DNA of 64,000 nucleotides from Arthrobacter sp. M4 (GTDB lineage Bacteria; Actinomycetota; Actinomycetes; Actinomycetales; Micrococcaceae): assembly GCF_020251205.1 (NCBI RefSeq), contig NZ_JAIWYX010000001.1, positions 620,001 through 684,000 of the forward strand, written 5' to 3'. The position numbers and the translations under genes were made by a program. This document shows, one piece after another, positions 55,378 through 64,000 of this stretch. Under the pieces are notes generated by a model that saw only the letters and a program-made list of their open reading frames with translations, was not told where the DNA came from and did not search any database. Every line of letters starts with the position of its first letter. Within the stretch, counting starts at the first letter, position 1.

Positions 55378-55697
55378 CCCGACTCCTTCAAAGGATTGAC
55401 TTCAACGGCTCAACACTCCGGCGGCACCACGCGGATCCGGGTCGACCGTTCGATCGCCGCCTTGTCAATCGACGCTACGCCGTTGTGCCCATCGGTGCCA
55501 GCCCAAGGGCGCCCTAGGCGGAGGTGGGAAGCCACACGAGAATGCTTGCGACGAGCTTTTCCATCGACCACGTAACCACGTCGAAGACGCAGGCCGTCTG
55601 AAACGTCCTGGCCCAATTCGGATTGCCTGTGGGACAGGCAGGTAGACTAGCCCCGATGTGCGAAACGTTCGCGTAAACGATTCGATAGGGTTCCGTA
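55378..55697. other. Divergent promoter region, debranching enzyme/lacI
   Basis: 320 bp. The right end carries the LacI-type operator (55660-55672); no gene is present. Confidence 0.5.
55660..55672. promoter_or_regulatory. LacI-family operator GCGAA-ACG-TTCGC
   Basis: A 13-bp palindrome 26 bp before the first lacI, with a second weaker AAACG half-site at about 55675. It shares the CGAAACGTT core with the sites upstream of the second lacI, so the same proteins probably bind both. Confidence 0.65.
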
Positions 55698-56708
55698 ATG
55701 GCGACAATGGTAGATGTGGCGAAGCTGGCCGGTGTTTCGACTTCCACTGTTTCGCACGTGGTCAACGGCACACGGCACGTTGAAGAGGAGACCCGGCAGC
55801 GGGTTCTGAAGGCCATCGAAGAAACGTCCTATCGCCAAGACGTCCTTGCCCGTGCAATGCGCCGGTCCAGGACAGACACCATTGGTCTGATTGTCTCCGA
55901 CGCCGGAGAGCCGGCCTTTGCCGAAATGGTTCGCGGCGTGGAACAAACCGCTGCCCGCCACGGCGTAACCCTCCTCCTGGCTAATTCGGCTGAAGATCCC
56001 GAGCGGGAAGCAAGAGCTGTCCGGACCCTGCTGGAACGCCGCGTCGACGGTCTTATCCTGGCCCGGGCCGCCGGCTCGACTTCAGAGGCGCTGGCTGCCC
56101 TTGGCCAGCAAGATACGCCTGTGGTCCTGATGGACCGCATGTCGGATCTGCCCTTTGACCAGGCAGGCATCGAAAACGCCCAACCCACAAATGATCTCGT
56201 GCAGCACTTCGCGTCCCAAGGGCACCGACGGCTGCTGCTGGTCGCCGGAGACATTCGAGTCTCCACCTTGAGAGAACGACTGGAGTCTTTCGGAGAGGCC
56301 GCAACGGCCGCAGGTCTTTCATCACTCGAACAGCTCACCATCACCGCTGCCGACCCTAAGGTGATCGAGGCGGAAATAGAAGCCGCGTTGGACCGCAGGG
56401 AGCCGCCCACGGCAGTGATTGCCTGCGGTACCGTACTCGCCGCCATAGCGCTGCGTACGCTTCAGCGCAGGGGCCTGCGCATGCCTGACGACATAGCCTT
56501 CGCGACCTTCGACGGATTCGCATATTCAGATCTCTTTGAGCCACGCCTGACCACAGTCCGCCAGCCGGCCTTCGACGTCGGTGTAACCGCGGCCGAGCTT
56601 CTTGCCCGGAGATTGGCCGACAAGTCAGTGGAGCCCACCACCGTCCGACTTATGCCCACGATCGAATACCGCCGCTCCAGCGGAGAATCCCCCGAACCTA
56701 ACGCCTGA
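55698..56708 (+). CDS. LacI family transcriptional regulator (first of tandem pair)
   Basis: A 336-residue repressor. HTH and hinge MVDVAKLAGVSTSTVSHVVN to LARAMRRSRTDTIGLIVSD, then the periplasmic-binding-like ligand domain with IAFATFDGFAYSDLFEPRLT. The recognition helix STSTVSHV is identical to that of the next gene, roughly half of the remaining residues also match, and both act next to a sugar import operon. Confidence 0.93.
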   Translation: MATMVDVAKLAGVSTSTVSHVVNGTRHVEEETRQRVLKAIEETSYRQDVLARAMRRSRTDTIGLIVSDAGEPAFAEMVRGVEQTAARHGVTLLLANSAEDPEREARAVRTLLERRVDGLILARAAGSTSEALAALGQQDTPVVLMDRMSDLPFDQAGIENAQPTNDLVQHFASQGHRRLLLVAGDIRVSTLRERLESFGEAATAAGLSSLEQLTITAADPKVIEAEIEAALDRREPPTAVIACGTVLAAIALRTLQRRGLRMPDDIAFATFDGFAYSDLFEPRLTTVRQPAFDVGVTAAELLARRLADKSVEPTTVRLMPTIEYRRSSGESPEPNA

Positions 56709-56774
56709 TGCGGTAAGTCGCCAAGCCATTATTTAGCTACTTCTGCAAAAACCTTCACGTGACCCATTGCACAT

Positions 56775-56819
56775 CGAAACGTTTGCTTCTACCATCGAAA
56801 CGTTGACGCAAACGTTTCG
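56775..56819. promoter_or_regulatory. Cluster of LacI operators CGAAACGTTTGC
   Basis: CGAAACGTTTGC at 56775-56786 and its reverse complement GCAAACGTTTCG at 56808-56819, with a partial CGAAACGTTGA between (56796-56806). All lie within 60 bp of the second lacI start. Strong candidate control site for lacI2 and the downstream ABC operon. Confidence 0.75.
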
Positions 56820-56834
56820 CTGGGAAGGTATCAG

Positions 56835-57830
56835 ATGGCAACCATCGTCGAAGTCGCATCCTTGGCAGGCGTCTCGACGTCGACCGTGTCGCATGTCCTG
56901 AACGAAACACGACATGTGGAGCCCGAAACCCGTGCCAAGGTTGTGGCCGCGATGAAAAGCGTGGGCTACCGGCGTGACGCCCTGGCCAGATCGCTTCGCC
57001 GTTCCAGGACGGACTCCATCGGCTTGGTGATTTCCGACGCTGGGGAGCCGGCTTTCGCGGACATGGTCCATGGTGTGGAGGAAGCGGCGGCGCAACGTGG
57101 CATTTCCCTGCTGCTGGCGAACTCAGCGGAAGACCCCGCCAGAGAACGCGCTGCTATTGAGGCCCTGCTCGACAGGAGGGTCGATGGCCTCATCCTGGCC
57201 ATGGCCGCCGGGTCGGGAGCAGGCCTGTTGGCGAGGATCCGCGAGGAAAAGAAGCCCCTCGTCCTGCTCGACCGGCTCGCCGACCTGGACGTCGACCAAG
57301 TGGGCGTGGACAACCAATCCGCCGTCACCGCCCTCGTGGAGCACCTGACGGACAAAGGCCACGAACGCATCATGCTTGTGGCCGGAGACCTTCGGGTTTC
57401 CTCCCTCAGGGAGCGCTACGACGGATTCCGGCTGGCCATGCGGGAACGCGGACTGGACACGCCCTCCGATTTGCTGTGCGAAGGCACGTCAACCGCAGCC
57501 GCAACATTCGAGCAGGTAGGAGAACTACTCCGGACATCGGCGCAACAGCCCACCGCCATCCTGGCCTGCAGCACCCTTCTGGGTGCCGGGGTGCTTAAGG
57601 CAGTACAGCAAGCGGGTTTGCTGATTCCAGACAGCATGGCCTTCGCCACATTCGACGGATTCGCCTATTCAGACCTTTTCGAACCCCAGATCACCACAGT
57701 GCGACAGCCCGCCTTCCAAATCGGAGAAGAGGCCGTCGGACTGCTGGTACGGCGTCTGGAGGACCCATCCGGCGCCACACAGATTCATCGGCTCAAATCC
57801 TCCATCGAGTTCCGCCAGTCAACCGAATAG
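56835..57830 (+). CDS. LacI family transcriptional regulator (second of tandem pair)
   Basis: A 331-residue repressor paralogous to its neighbour: IVEVASLAGVSTSTVSHVLN, SLRRSRTDSIGLVISDAGEP, MAFATFDGFAYSDLFEPQIT. It leads into the sugar ABC operon 91 bp later with no terminator visible, so it is probably the first gene of that transcript. The effector is likely a fructo-oligosaccharide or its product. Confidence 0.93.
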   Translation: MATIVEVASLAGVSTSTVSHVLNETRHVEPETRAKVVAAMKSVGYRRDALARSLRRSRTDSIGLVISDAGEPAFADMVHGVEEAAAQRGISLLLANSAEDPARERAAIEALLDRRVDGLILAMAAGSGAGLLARIREEKKPLVLLDRLADLDVDQVGVDNQSAVTALVEHLTDKGHERIMLVAGDLRVSSLRERYDGFRLAMRERGLDTPSDLLCEGTSTAAATFEQVGELLRTSAQQPTAILACSTLLGAGVLKAVQQAGLLIPDSMAFATFDGFAYSDLFEPQITTVRQPAFQIGEEAVGLLVRRLEDPSGATQIHRLKSSIEFRQSTE

Positions 57831-57921
57831 TCAAGGACCAACGACCCGCGACTATCCCATTCACCGCATCCCCCAACCCACTGCGCCTCATTTCACCCGA
57901 GGACATGCAAAGGAGCATCAG

Positions 57922-59223
57922 ATGAGAACCACCATACGTGCCACCGTGGCTGCGGCCGCGGCGACAGCCCTGCTGGCGTTGACCGCCTGCGGGGGCACCC
58001 AAAGCGCAGGTCCTGCCAACGATGACCCCTATTCGGCCCCAGCCAAGGACGTCACTGCCACAATCTCCATTTCCAACTGGGGGGACCCGGGCGACAAAGT
58101 GGTTTACGACGGCGTCGCTGCACGCTTCAAGGAGAAGTATCCGAACGTCACGGTGAACAACAACTTCACGCCCATCACCACCTGGACCGAGTACGTCAAC
58201 AAACTCGTGACCCAGGCTGCCGCCGGCCAAGCCCCAGACGTCATCAACATCGCCACCGAAGGTGTGGAGCTGGGACTGTCCAACGAGCTCTTCGCGCCAA
58301 TGGACGGCTTCCTCAAAAACGACCCACAAGCGAAGTCCCTTCGGGAGAACATCGACCCGAAGCTGCTGGAAGGGTTCAGCAAAAGCGGCTCCACCTACCT
58401 GATGCCCAACACCTTCAACACCATGGTCATCTACTACAACACCAAGATGTTTGAGGCAGCCGGGATACAGCGTCCCAGCGATGACTGGACATGGGACGAC
58501 TTCCTGGCGATCGCGAAGAAGCTAACGACCGGCTCCGGGGCGAACAAGGTCTACGGCTTCGCCATGCCGTATTACTCCTTCGGGATTACTCCATGGCTGT
58601 ACTCCAACGGCACGTCCATGATGAGCAATGACATGAACACTGCCCAGCTGACAGATCCGAAGCTGCAGGAAACCGTCGGCTGGGTGCGGGACCTGGTCAC
58701 CAAACACGGCGTGTCACCCCAGCCCAAGGGCGCCGACCCCTACCAGTTGTTCCCTGCCGGAAAGGCAGCCATGACCGGCGCCGGACACTTCGTCACCGGC
58801 GGCTTCAAAGCAGCCGGCTTCGCCGATTACGACATCCTCCCGTGGCCCAAGGGATCCACTAAGTCAACAGTCTTCGGGGCCGGAGCGTTCGCCATTTCCA
58901 AAACCTCCAAGAACCCGGAACTGTCCTGGGAGTTCATCAAGATGCTCACCGACCAGCAAACCCAGAAGAAATGGGCCGACGCCGGCGCCGCTGTCCCCTC
59001 GACCAAGACGGCTGCATCCTCACCGGAATTTCTTGCCTCGCCCAAGCACGCAGCTGAGTTTTACAACTCCCTGTCCTACGCCAAACCCGTAGCCGCCCCA
59101 CGCGCCTACAACGTCCTGGACCCGGCGTTCATGAGGGCGATGGATGAAATCATGTCCGGCCAGGACATCGGCACATCCCTTCAGAGGGCACAAAAGGACG
59201 TGCAGGAGGCATTGAAGCAATGA
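57922..59223 (+). CDS. Sugar ABC transporter substrate-binding lipoprotein
   Basis: A 433-residue extracytoplasmic protein. Signal and lipobox ATALLALTACGGT, with Cys at about 23 as lipidation site, then a type 1 sugar-binding fold (ATISISNWGDPGDKVVYDGV, YLMPNTFNTMVIYYNTKMFE, AAMTGAGHFVTGG). AAAGGAGCATCAG precedes ATG 57922. Companion of the two permeases; no ATPase gene is in the operon, so a shared MsiK-type ATPase is expected elsewhere. Confidence 0.92.
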   Translation: MRTTIRATVAAAAATALLALTACGGTQSAGPANDDPYSAPAKDVTATISISNWGDPGDKVVYDGVAARFKEKYPNVTVNNNFTPITTWTEYVNKLVTQAAAGQAPDVINIATEGVELGLSNELFAPMDGFLKNDPQAKSLRENIDPKLLEGFSKSGSTYLMPNTFNTMVIYYNTKMFEAAGIQRPSDDWTWDDFLAIAKKLTTGSGANKVYGFAMPYYSFGITPWLYSNGTSMMSNDMNTAQLTDPKLQETVGWVRDLVTKHGVSPQPKGADPYQLFPAGKAAMTGAGHFVTGGFKAAGFADYDILPWPKGSTKSTVFGAGAFAISKTSKNPELSWEFIKMLTDQQTQKKWADAGAAVPSTKTAASSPEFLASPKHAAEFYNSLSYAKPVAAPRAYNVLDPAFMRAMDEIMSGQDIGTSLQRAQKDVQEALKQ

Positions 59224-60176
59224 CCCTCACCGTCCCGCCAACCCAGCTGCCCCCAGCGCCCGCAGTAGGGCGCCGGGGGCGGCCCGGACGGATAAGCACG
59301 GCCCGCCGCCAGGAAGCCCTCACCGGCTATGCCTTCACCGCACCGACCATCGTCGGGTTCCTCGTCTTCGTCCTCGGCCCCCTCGTCGCTGCAATCTACC
59401 TGAGCCTGACAAAATACAATATTCTGACGCCGCCGAAATTTATCGGAATTGACAACTACGTCCGGATGTTCCGGGACGAGCGGCTGGCCCAGACCTACGG
59501 GAACACCGTGCTGTATGTGGGCGCCGCCGTTGTTCTCATCAACGGCTTCGGCCTCCTCTTCGCAGTCCTGATCAACCAGCGGCTGCCCAAAGCCCTGACC
59601 TATGTTTTCCGGTCCGCCTACTTCTTCCCCTACCTGGTCGCCCTGGTTTACGTGTCGATCATCTGGCAGGCCCTGTTCCAGAAGGACACCGGAATCCTGA
59701 ACTACTACCTCACAGCCCTGGGCGGGGAAAAGATCGACTGGCTCAACAGTTCGGAATTCGCCAAAGTGTCGGTCATCATTGTCGACACCTGGCGGAACGC
59801 AGGCTTCGCGATGCTGATCTTCGTCGCCGCCCTGCAGGAAGTACCGAAAGACATGGTTGAAGCGGCCCGTATGGACGGCGCGAACGAATGGCAGATTTTC
59901 TGCAGGATCGTCATGCCCATGATCAGCCAGGCAACGTTCTTCAACATCACCATGACCATCATCGGGGCCTTTCAGATCTACGAGTCGATCATCGTGCTCA
60001 CCAGGGGCGGCCCGGGCGATGCCAGCCGCAGCGTCGTGATGTACATCGCCGAAGTCGCCTTCAACAAATTCGACATGGGCTACGCCTCAGCCATCGCGGT
60101 AACCCTGTTCCTCATCATCATGCTGGTGACGCTGGCGCAGTTCCGCCTCAGGAAGTCGTGGGTGAACAATGAGTAG
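59220..60176 (+). CDS. Sugar ABC transporter permease (MalF-like)
   Basis: A 318-residue membrane protein with six helices. The EAA loop EVPKDMVEAARMDGANEWQI contacts the ATPase, and TAPTIVGFLVFVLGPLVAAI is typical of the first helix. The start overlaps the binding-protein stop (ATGA). Confidence 0.93.
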   Translation: MTLTVPPTQLPPAPAVGRRGRPGRISTARRQEALTGYAFTAPTIVGFLVFVLGPLVAAIYLSLTKYNILTPPKFIGIDNYVRMFRDERLAQTYGNTVLYVGAAVVLINGFGLLFAVLINQRLPKALTYVFRSAYFFPYLVALVYVSIIWQALFQKDTGILNYYLTALGGEKIDWLNSSEFAKVSVIIVDTWRNAGFAMLIFVAALQEVPKDMVEAARMDGANEWQIFCRIVMPMISQATFFNITMTIIGAFQIYESIIVLTRGGPGDASRSVVMYIAEVAFNKFDMGYASAIAVTLFLIIMLVTLAQFRLRKSWVNNE

Positions 60177-61053
60177 CGTCAACTTCGGGATCAGGGCATC
60201 CCGCACGCCAACCCGGCAGGCCAGCCGCGAGCCCGTGATTGGAAAGACCATATCGGTGGCATTGCTGATCATCGGCGCCGTCGCAATGATTGCCCCCTTC
60301 CTTTGGATGTTCACCACCTCACTCCGGGACGCAGCGCAAGCCTACGATCTGCCCCCGCAGTGGCTCCCGACGGAGTGGGACTGGACCAACTACGCGGGGG
60401 CGGTCAGCGGACCGGTTCCCATCCTTAAGAACATGCTCAATAGCGCAATCATCGCCATCGCCGTCAGCATCGGCATGATCATCACGGCACCCATGGCTGG
60501 CTACGCGTTCGCGAGGCTCCAATTTCCGGGCAAGAACTCCATCTTCGTAGGATTGCTGTCCTCCCTCATGGTTCCGGCGCAGGTCACCATTATTCCCCTG
60601 TTCCTGCTGATGCGAACCTTCGGACTCCTGGACAACCCGCTGAGCCTCATCCTGCCGGGAATCACCGGCGCGCTGGGAGTGTTCCTGCTGCGCCAGTTCT
60701 TCCTGGGCCTGCCGCAGGAAATCATCGACGCCGCCCGCATGGACGGAGCCAACGCCTGGCAAACCTACCGCCTCATCGCCTTGCCACTGGCAAAAAACGC
60801 CGTCAGCACCCTCGGCGTCATCACCTTCCTCGGTAGCTGGAATGCGTACTTTGCGCCCTCCATCTTCCTTAACAGCACCGACACCGCCACCCTCCCGCTG
60901 GGCCTGGTCCTCATGCTTGGGCCCTACGGAGCCGGCAACGTCGCTCAGGTCATGGCAGCCACCACCATCGCCATCGCCCCGGCGCTCGTCGTCTTCCTCG
61001 TGGCCCAGCGCTGGATCATCGCCAGCCTCACCCAATCAGCCGTCAAGGGCTAG
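60169..61053 (+). CDS. Sugar ABC transporter permease (MalG-like)
   Basis: A 294-residue membrane protein with six helices. EAA loop GLPQEIIDAARMDGANAWQT; N-terminal MIAPFLWMFTTSLRD and PLFLLMRTFGLLDNPLSLIL are typical of MalG-type subunits. Overlaps the previous gene by 8 bases. Confidence 0.93.
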   Translation: MSSVNFGIRASRTPTRQASREPVIGKTISVALLIIGAVAMIAPFLWMFTTSLRDAAQAYDLPPQWLPTEWDWTNYAGAVSGPVPILKNMLNSAIIAIAVSIGMIITAPMAGYAFARLQFPGKNSIFVGLLSSLMVPAQVTIIPLFLLMRTFGLLDNPLSLILPGITGALGVFLLRQFFLGLPQEIIDAARMDGANAWQTYRLIALPLAKNAVSTLGVITFLGSWNAYFAPSIFLNSTDTATLPLGLVLMLGPYGAGNVAQVMAATTIAIAPALVVFLVAQRWIIASLTQSAVKG

Positions 61054-61077
61054 CACCACCCGAAAGGTAAAACCACC

Positions 61078-62442
61078 ATGGCTCCATCCCCACGCTCCGG
61101 CCTGCTCTCCAGCCTGACGCGGCTCTCCTCAGCACGCACCGCGCGCGCGTCAAGCTGGGACCAGACCGGACGCAACCGTGACAACTGGATCATCATGCCC
61201 GGCGAAGAACGCGTCCTTGCCGACATCCAGGGCCCCGGCGCCATCACACATATCTGGATGACACAGTCCTGCCGCATCCAGCCGGGCCCGGGCCAGATCC
61301 CGCCGGAACTCGTCGGCGTACCGATGCTCGAAATCCACAACGCCCTCGGCGTCAGCTGGGAAGTCGTTGACCCGGACTACTACCGCAAGATCCTCATCAA
61401 GATGTACTGGGACGACCAGGAAACCCCAAGCGTGCTCGCACCCCTTGGGGACTTCTTCGGACTGCTGAACTCCCTGTCCGGCTCCTACGATTCGCTGCCG
61501 CTCTCGGTCTCGGCCAAAGAAGGCGAACTGAACACCTTCGGCGGCAGCGCAGCGTTCAACAGCTACTTCGAAATGCCATTCAACTCCCGGGCCAGGATCG
61601 TCGTCGAAAACCAAAACGACATCCCCTACCTGCAATACTTCTACATTGACTACGAGCTCTACACCGAGCCGCTCCCGGAAGACACCGCCTACTTCCACGC
61701 ACACTGGCGCCGGCAGAAACCCAATGCCGGTTGGGGTCCGGACCTGCAGACCAACAGCATCGAAGTCGCCATCCCCAACCTCACCGGCGAGGACAACTAC
61801 GTCGTCCTCGAAACCGAAGGCCAGGGCCACTACGTCGGCTGCAACCTCGCCGTACGCCACTTCCAGGGATCATGGTGGGGCGAGGGAGACGACATGATCT
61901 TCATCGACGACGACACCTGGCCCCCCAGCCTCCACGGCACCGGAATGGAAGACTACTTCGGGCACGCCTGGGGCATGCAGCACAACGCCTTCCTCATGAA
62001 CGGCACCATGGTCCACGAAGAAAACGTCCCCGGCTTCCACCACAGCTACCGATTCCACATGACCGACCCCATCCGCTTCCAAAAGCGAATCAAAGTCACA
62101 TTCGAGCATGGACACGCCAACCACCTCTCCGATGACTGGTCCTCCACCGCCTACTGGTACCAGACACTCCCCTCGCCCGTCCTGGACATCGACGCCGTCG
62201 AGGAGCGCCTGCCGCTGCGGCCCCGCGAACATGTCGTAGAAGTTCCCCTGCCAGACCTGACCCCCGCCCAGCAAGCCGCCCGCAAGGCATCCGCCGAACG
62301 CATGAAGCGCTTCACGGAAGCCCGCGATGCCGTCAGGCAGGAACGAAGAGCAGAAATCGACGAATGGGAAAAGGCGAATGCGGTGCAGGCACGGGAAATC
62401 AGGGAACGGTTCCTTGCCTCCAACAGCGTCATGGCCCAGTAG
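61078..62442 (+). CDS. GH172 (DUF2961) glycoside hydrolase, alpha-D-fructofuranosidase/DFA I-type
   Basis: A 454-residue cytoplasmic enzyme without signal peptide. The double jelly-roll family motif SWWGEGDDMIFIDDDTWPPS (Glu269) and LHGTGMEDYFGHAWGM (Glu291) lie where the catalytic pair of the Bifidobacterium difructose-anhydride-I synthase/hydrolase sits, as I recall. A C-terminal coiled coil (QQAARKASAERMKRFTE onward) is added. With a GH32 gene 26 bp downstream, it probably opens inulobiose-derived difructose dianhydride or alpha-fructofuranosides. D-arabinanases also occur in GH172. Confidence 0.85.
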   Translation: MAPSPRSGLLSSLTRLSSARTARASSWDQTGRNRDNWIIMPGEERVLADIQGPGAITHIWMTQSCRIQPGPGQIPPELVGVPMLEIHNALGVSWEVVDPDYYRKILIKMYWDDQETPSVLAPLGDFFGLLNSLSGSYDSLPLSVSAKEGELNTFGGSAAFNSYFEMPFNSRARIVVENQNDIPYLQYFYIDYELYTEPLPEDTAYFHAHWRRQKPNAGWGPDLQTNSIEVAIPNLTGEDNYVVLETEGQGHYVGCNLAVRHFQGSWWGEGDDMIFIDDDTWPPSLHGTGMEDYFGHAWGMQHNAFLMNGTMVHEENVPGFHHSYRFHMTDPIRFQKRIKVTFEHGHANHLSDDWSSTAYWYQTLPSPVLDIDAVEERLPLRPREHVVEVPLPDLTPAQQAARKASAERMKRFTEARDAVRQERRAEIDEWEKANAVQAREIRERFLASNSVMAQ

Positions 62443-62467
62443 CCCCAACAATCAAACGAGGACCAGC

Positions 62468-63829
62468 ATGAATACCCACGCTCCCCGTCCCAACTTCCAC
62501 TTCACGGCCAACGAAGGATGGATCAACGACCCCCTCGGCGTGACCTGGAAGGACGGCCAATACCACCTCTTTTACCAGTACGTCCCCGGCCGAACCACCT
62601 GGGCCTCCAACTGTCACTGGGGCCACGCCACGTCCCCGGACATGATCTCCTGGACCGAGCAGGGCATCGCCATTGCCCCCGGCGAAGGAGACGACGGCGT
62701 CTGGTCCGGTTCCATAGTCACCGATGACGGCGGGAACACCACCATGTTCTACACCTCCGTCACCCAGCCCGACATCGGTATCGGCACTGTCCGGACCGCG
62801 GCCCCCGAAAACCCCTCTTGGGACACCTGGGCCAAAGGCCCCAAGCTCATGAGCGCCCCGGACTTAGACGTCATCGCCTACCGTGACCCCTTCGTCTTCC
62901 GCGACGGCGGGCAATGGCGCATGTTTGTTGGCGCCGGACTCGCCAGCGGAGCCGCGGCCGCCGTCTCCTACAGTTCCCCCGACCTGGCCGTATGGACCCT
63001 GGACGGCATCGCCGCACAACGTCACGGCAGCGAAACGACCCCAGTCTGGACAGGCACCATGTGGGAATGCCCTCAGCTATTCGAGATCGACGGCTCCCAT
63101 GTCCTGATTACCTCCATCTGGGAAGACGACGTCCTGCACTACGTCGCCTACGGCGTGGGAACCTACGCCGTAGGCACGTTTGAAGCCCGCTCCTGGGGAC
63201 AGTTGAGTTACGGCAAGAGCTACTACGCGCCCTCCTTCTTCCGGGACAAGGATGGGGCACCGTCGCTGATCTTCTGGGCACGCGGCGTCATCAGCCAGGA
63301 CGGGCAGTGGGCCAGCGCCCTCAGCATCCCCCACACTCTCTCCCTCAACGGCGACATCCTCGTAGCCACACCCCACGGAGACCTCGAAAAATACTCGAAA
63401 CCGGCCAAACTCGACCAGGTCACCGACGGCGTCTTCGAGGCCGAGCTGGCCGAAGGCGCGGACCTGCGGTGCACCATCGTTTCCGGGACAGCCATCCGAC
63501 TGGCAGCCCTCGCAGGGACCCTTGTCACCATCCGTCAGGACGGAAGCGCAATCCGCGTCACCACGCCGGGAAATCCAGACTTCACAGATGCCGCCCTCCC
63601 CGCTGCTGAAGGCTCACAACTGCGCATCATCATCGATACGGGGATGATCGAAATTTCCGGTCCTGAAGGAATCATGGCCATCCCCCTGCCCATCGTCGAC
63701 AGTCCGGTGACGCTGACAGTAGCTGACCCTGCCGATCCACCTGGGCTTTGGACGATCTCCCGGCCGGGCAAAAAAGGATCGAAGACTCCGCATCTCGCGG
63801 CAACCTCCCTGCCCTACCCACTCGGCTAG
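62468..63829 (+). CDS. GH32 beta-fructofuranosidase (levanase/inulinase/sucrose hydrolase type)
   Basis: A 453-residue enzyme. Five-bladed propeller with nucleophile Asp21 in NEGWINDPLG, transition-state Asp in VIAYRDPFVFRDGG and acid/base Glu in TMWECPQLFEIDG, then a C-terminal beta sandwich (about 340-450: ADLRCTIVSGTAIRLAA). The usual N-D-P-N-G reads NDPLG here. No signal peptide, so it acts on imported oligosaccharides. ATG 62468 follows GAGGACCAGC. Confidence 0.93.
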   Translation: MNTHAPRPNFHFTANEGWINDPLGVTWKDGQYHLFYQYVPGRTTWASNCHWGHATSPDMISWTEQGIAIAPGEGDDGVWSGSIVTDDGGNTTMFYTSVTQPDIGIGTVRTAAPENPSWDTWAKGPKLMSAPDLDVIAYRDPFVFRDGGQWRMFVGAGLASGAAAAVSYSSPDLAVWTLDGIAAQRHGSETTPVWTGTMWECPQLFEIDGSHVLITSIWEDDVLHYVAYGVGTYAVGTFEARSWGQLSYGKSYYAPSFFRDKDGAPSLIFWARGVISQDGQWASALSIPHTLSLNGDILVATPHGDLEKYSKPAKLDQVTDGVFEAELAEGADLRCTIVSGTAIRLAALAGTLVTIRQDGSAIRVTTPGNPDFTDAALPAAEGSQLRIIIDTGMIEISGPEGIMAIPLPIVDSPVTLTVADPADPPGLWTISRPGKKGSKTPHLAATSLPYPLG

Positions 63830-63939
63830 CCCTGCCGCCAGGAAATCCGCCCGCATGTCCGCCACGCGCGAATCCTAGAAGTCGAGAGAGTCCATGGCGC
63901 CGGTGCCGTCGGCGACACCATGAACGGGCACCGCGCGAA

Positions 63940-63999
63940 CTACCCGGTGTTCGGGAGGTGGAGGCTTACTGTCGTCCCGCCGTTTTCCCCGGCTGCGAT
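63940..63999 (-). CDS. C-terminus of a sensor histidine kinase (rest outside window)
   Basis: Nineteen residues on the minus strand, AAGENGGTTVSLHLPNTG plus stop, match the last strand of HATPase domains (G-T-x-[VF]-x-[LV]-x-LP). Weak on length, but the fit is good and the ~110 bp between it and the GH32 stop hold no other gene. Confidence 0.5.
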   Translation of the reverse strand: MAAGENGGTTVSLHLPNTG

Positions 64000-64000
64000 A

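Overview
The window is GC-rich, densely coded DNA that reads as an actinobacterial chromosome. I infer Micrococcaceae (Arthrobacter sensu lato) from the style of its catabolic operons, the MHS transporters, the HspR-type and WHG-type regulators and the GH172/GH32 fructan genes. Species cannot be fixed by reading alone. I see no rRNA, tRNA, CRISPR array, phage gene or intact transposase.

Positions 1-18262 are a mosaic of small transcription units. They hold the end of a TetR regulator, an MFS carrier followed by a signal-less NMT1/THI5-like protein and a truncated ornithine cyclodeaminase gene, and an ATP-dependent DNA ligase. After these come a TMEM175 channel, a hydrolase-TetR pair, an SGNH hydrolase, an hsp20/HspR heat-shock pair, a universal stress protein, a DoxX protein, a secreted lipase resembling Candida antarctica lipase B, and an orphan 345-residue protein. 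Several units are broken: a frameshifted membrane protein, a hydrolase tail and an acetyltransferase tail.

Positions 18688-23988 carry a trimethylamine-monooxygenase-type flavoprotein in an operon with a EutQ-like cupin and an unknown protein, divergent from an APC permease. Positions 23994-34456 are again mixed: hydrolase, DUF1801, a decayed monoamine oxidase, an FAD oxidoreductase, LtrA, an MDR oxidoreductase, an RsbW-like kinase and a secreted GH26-like glycanase. Decayed genes lie between them.

Positions 34841-42127 form an acid-sugar catabolic operon on the minus strand: MHS transporter, SDR, IclR, HpcH/HpaI aldolase, SMP-30 lactonase, Asp/Glu-racemase-like protein, OtnK kinase and OtnC decarboxylase. 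Its genes overlap or nearly touch. After a short graveyard (42337-42824), positions 42826-52874 encode what looks like a route from quinate/shikimate to central metabolism. It has AroE, an MHS carrier, AroQ, a TIM-barrel protein (probable 3-dehydroshikimate dehydratase, here frameshifted), a type I extradiol dioxygenase, a PcaC-type decarboxylase, 4-oxalocrotonate decarboxylase, vinylpyruvate hydratase, 4-hydroxy-2-oxovalerate aldolase and acylating acetaldehyde dehydrogenase, with an IclR regulator.

Positions 53221-63829 are a carbohydrate locus: a glycogen-debranching-type enzyme, two tandem LacI paralogues with CGAAACGTTTGC-type operators, a sugar ABC importer, a GH172 (DUF2961) enzyme and a GH32 fructosidase. 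The last two suggest use of inulin, levan or difructose anhydrides. The window ends inside a sensor kinase gene on the minus strand.
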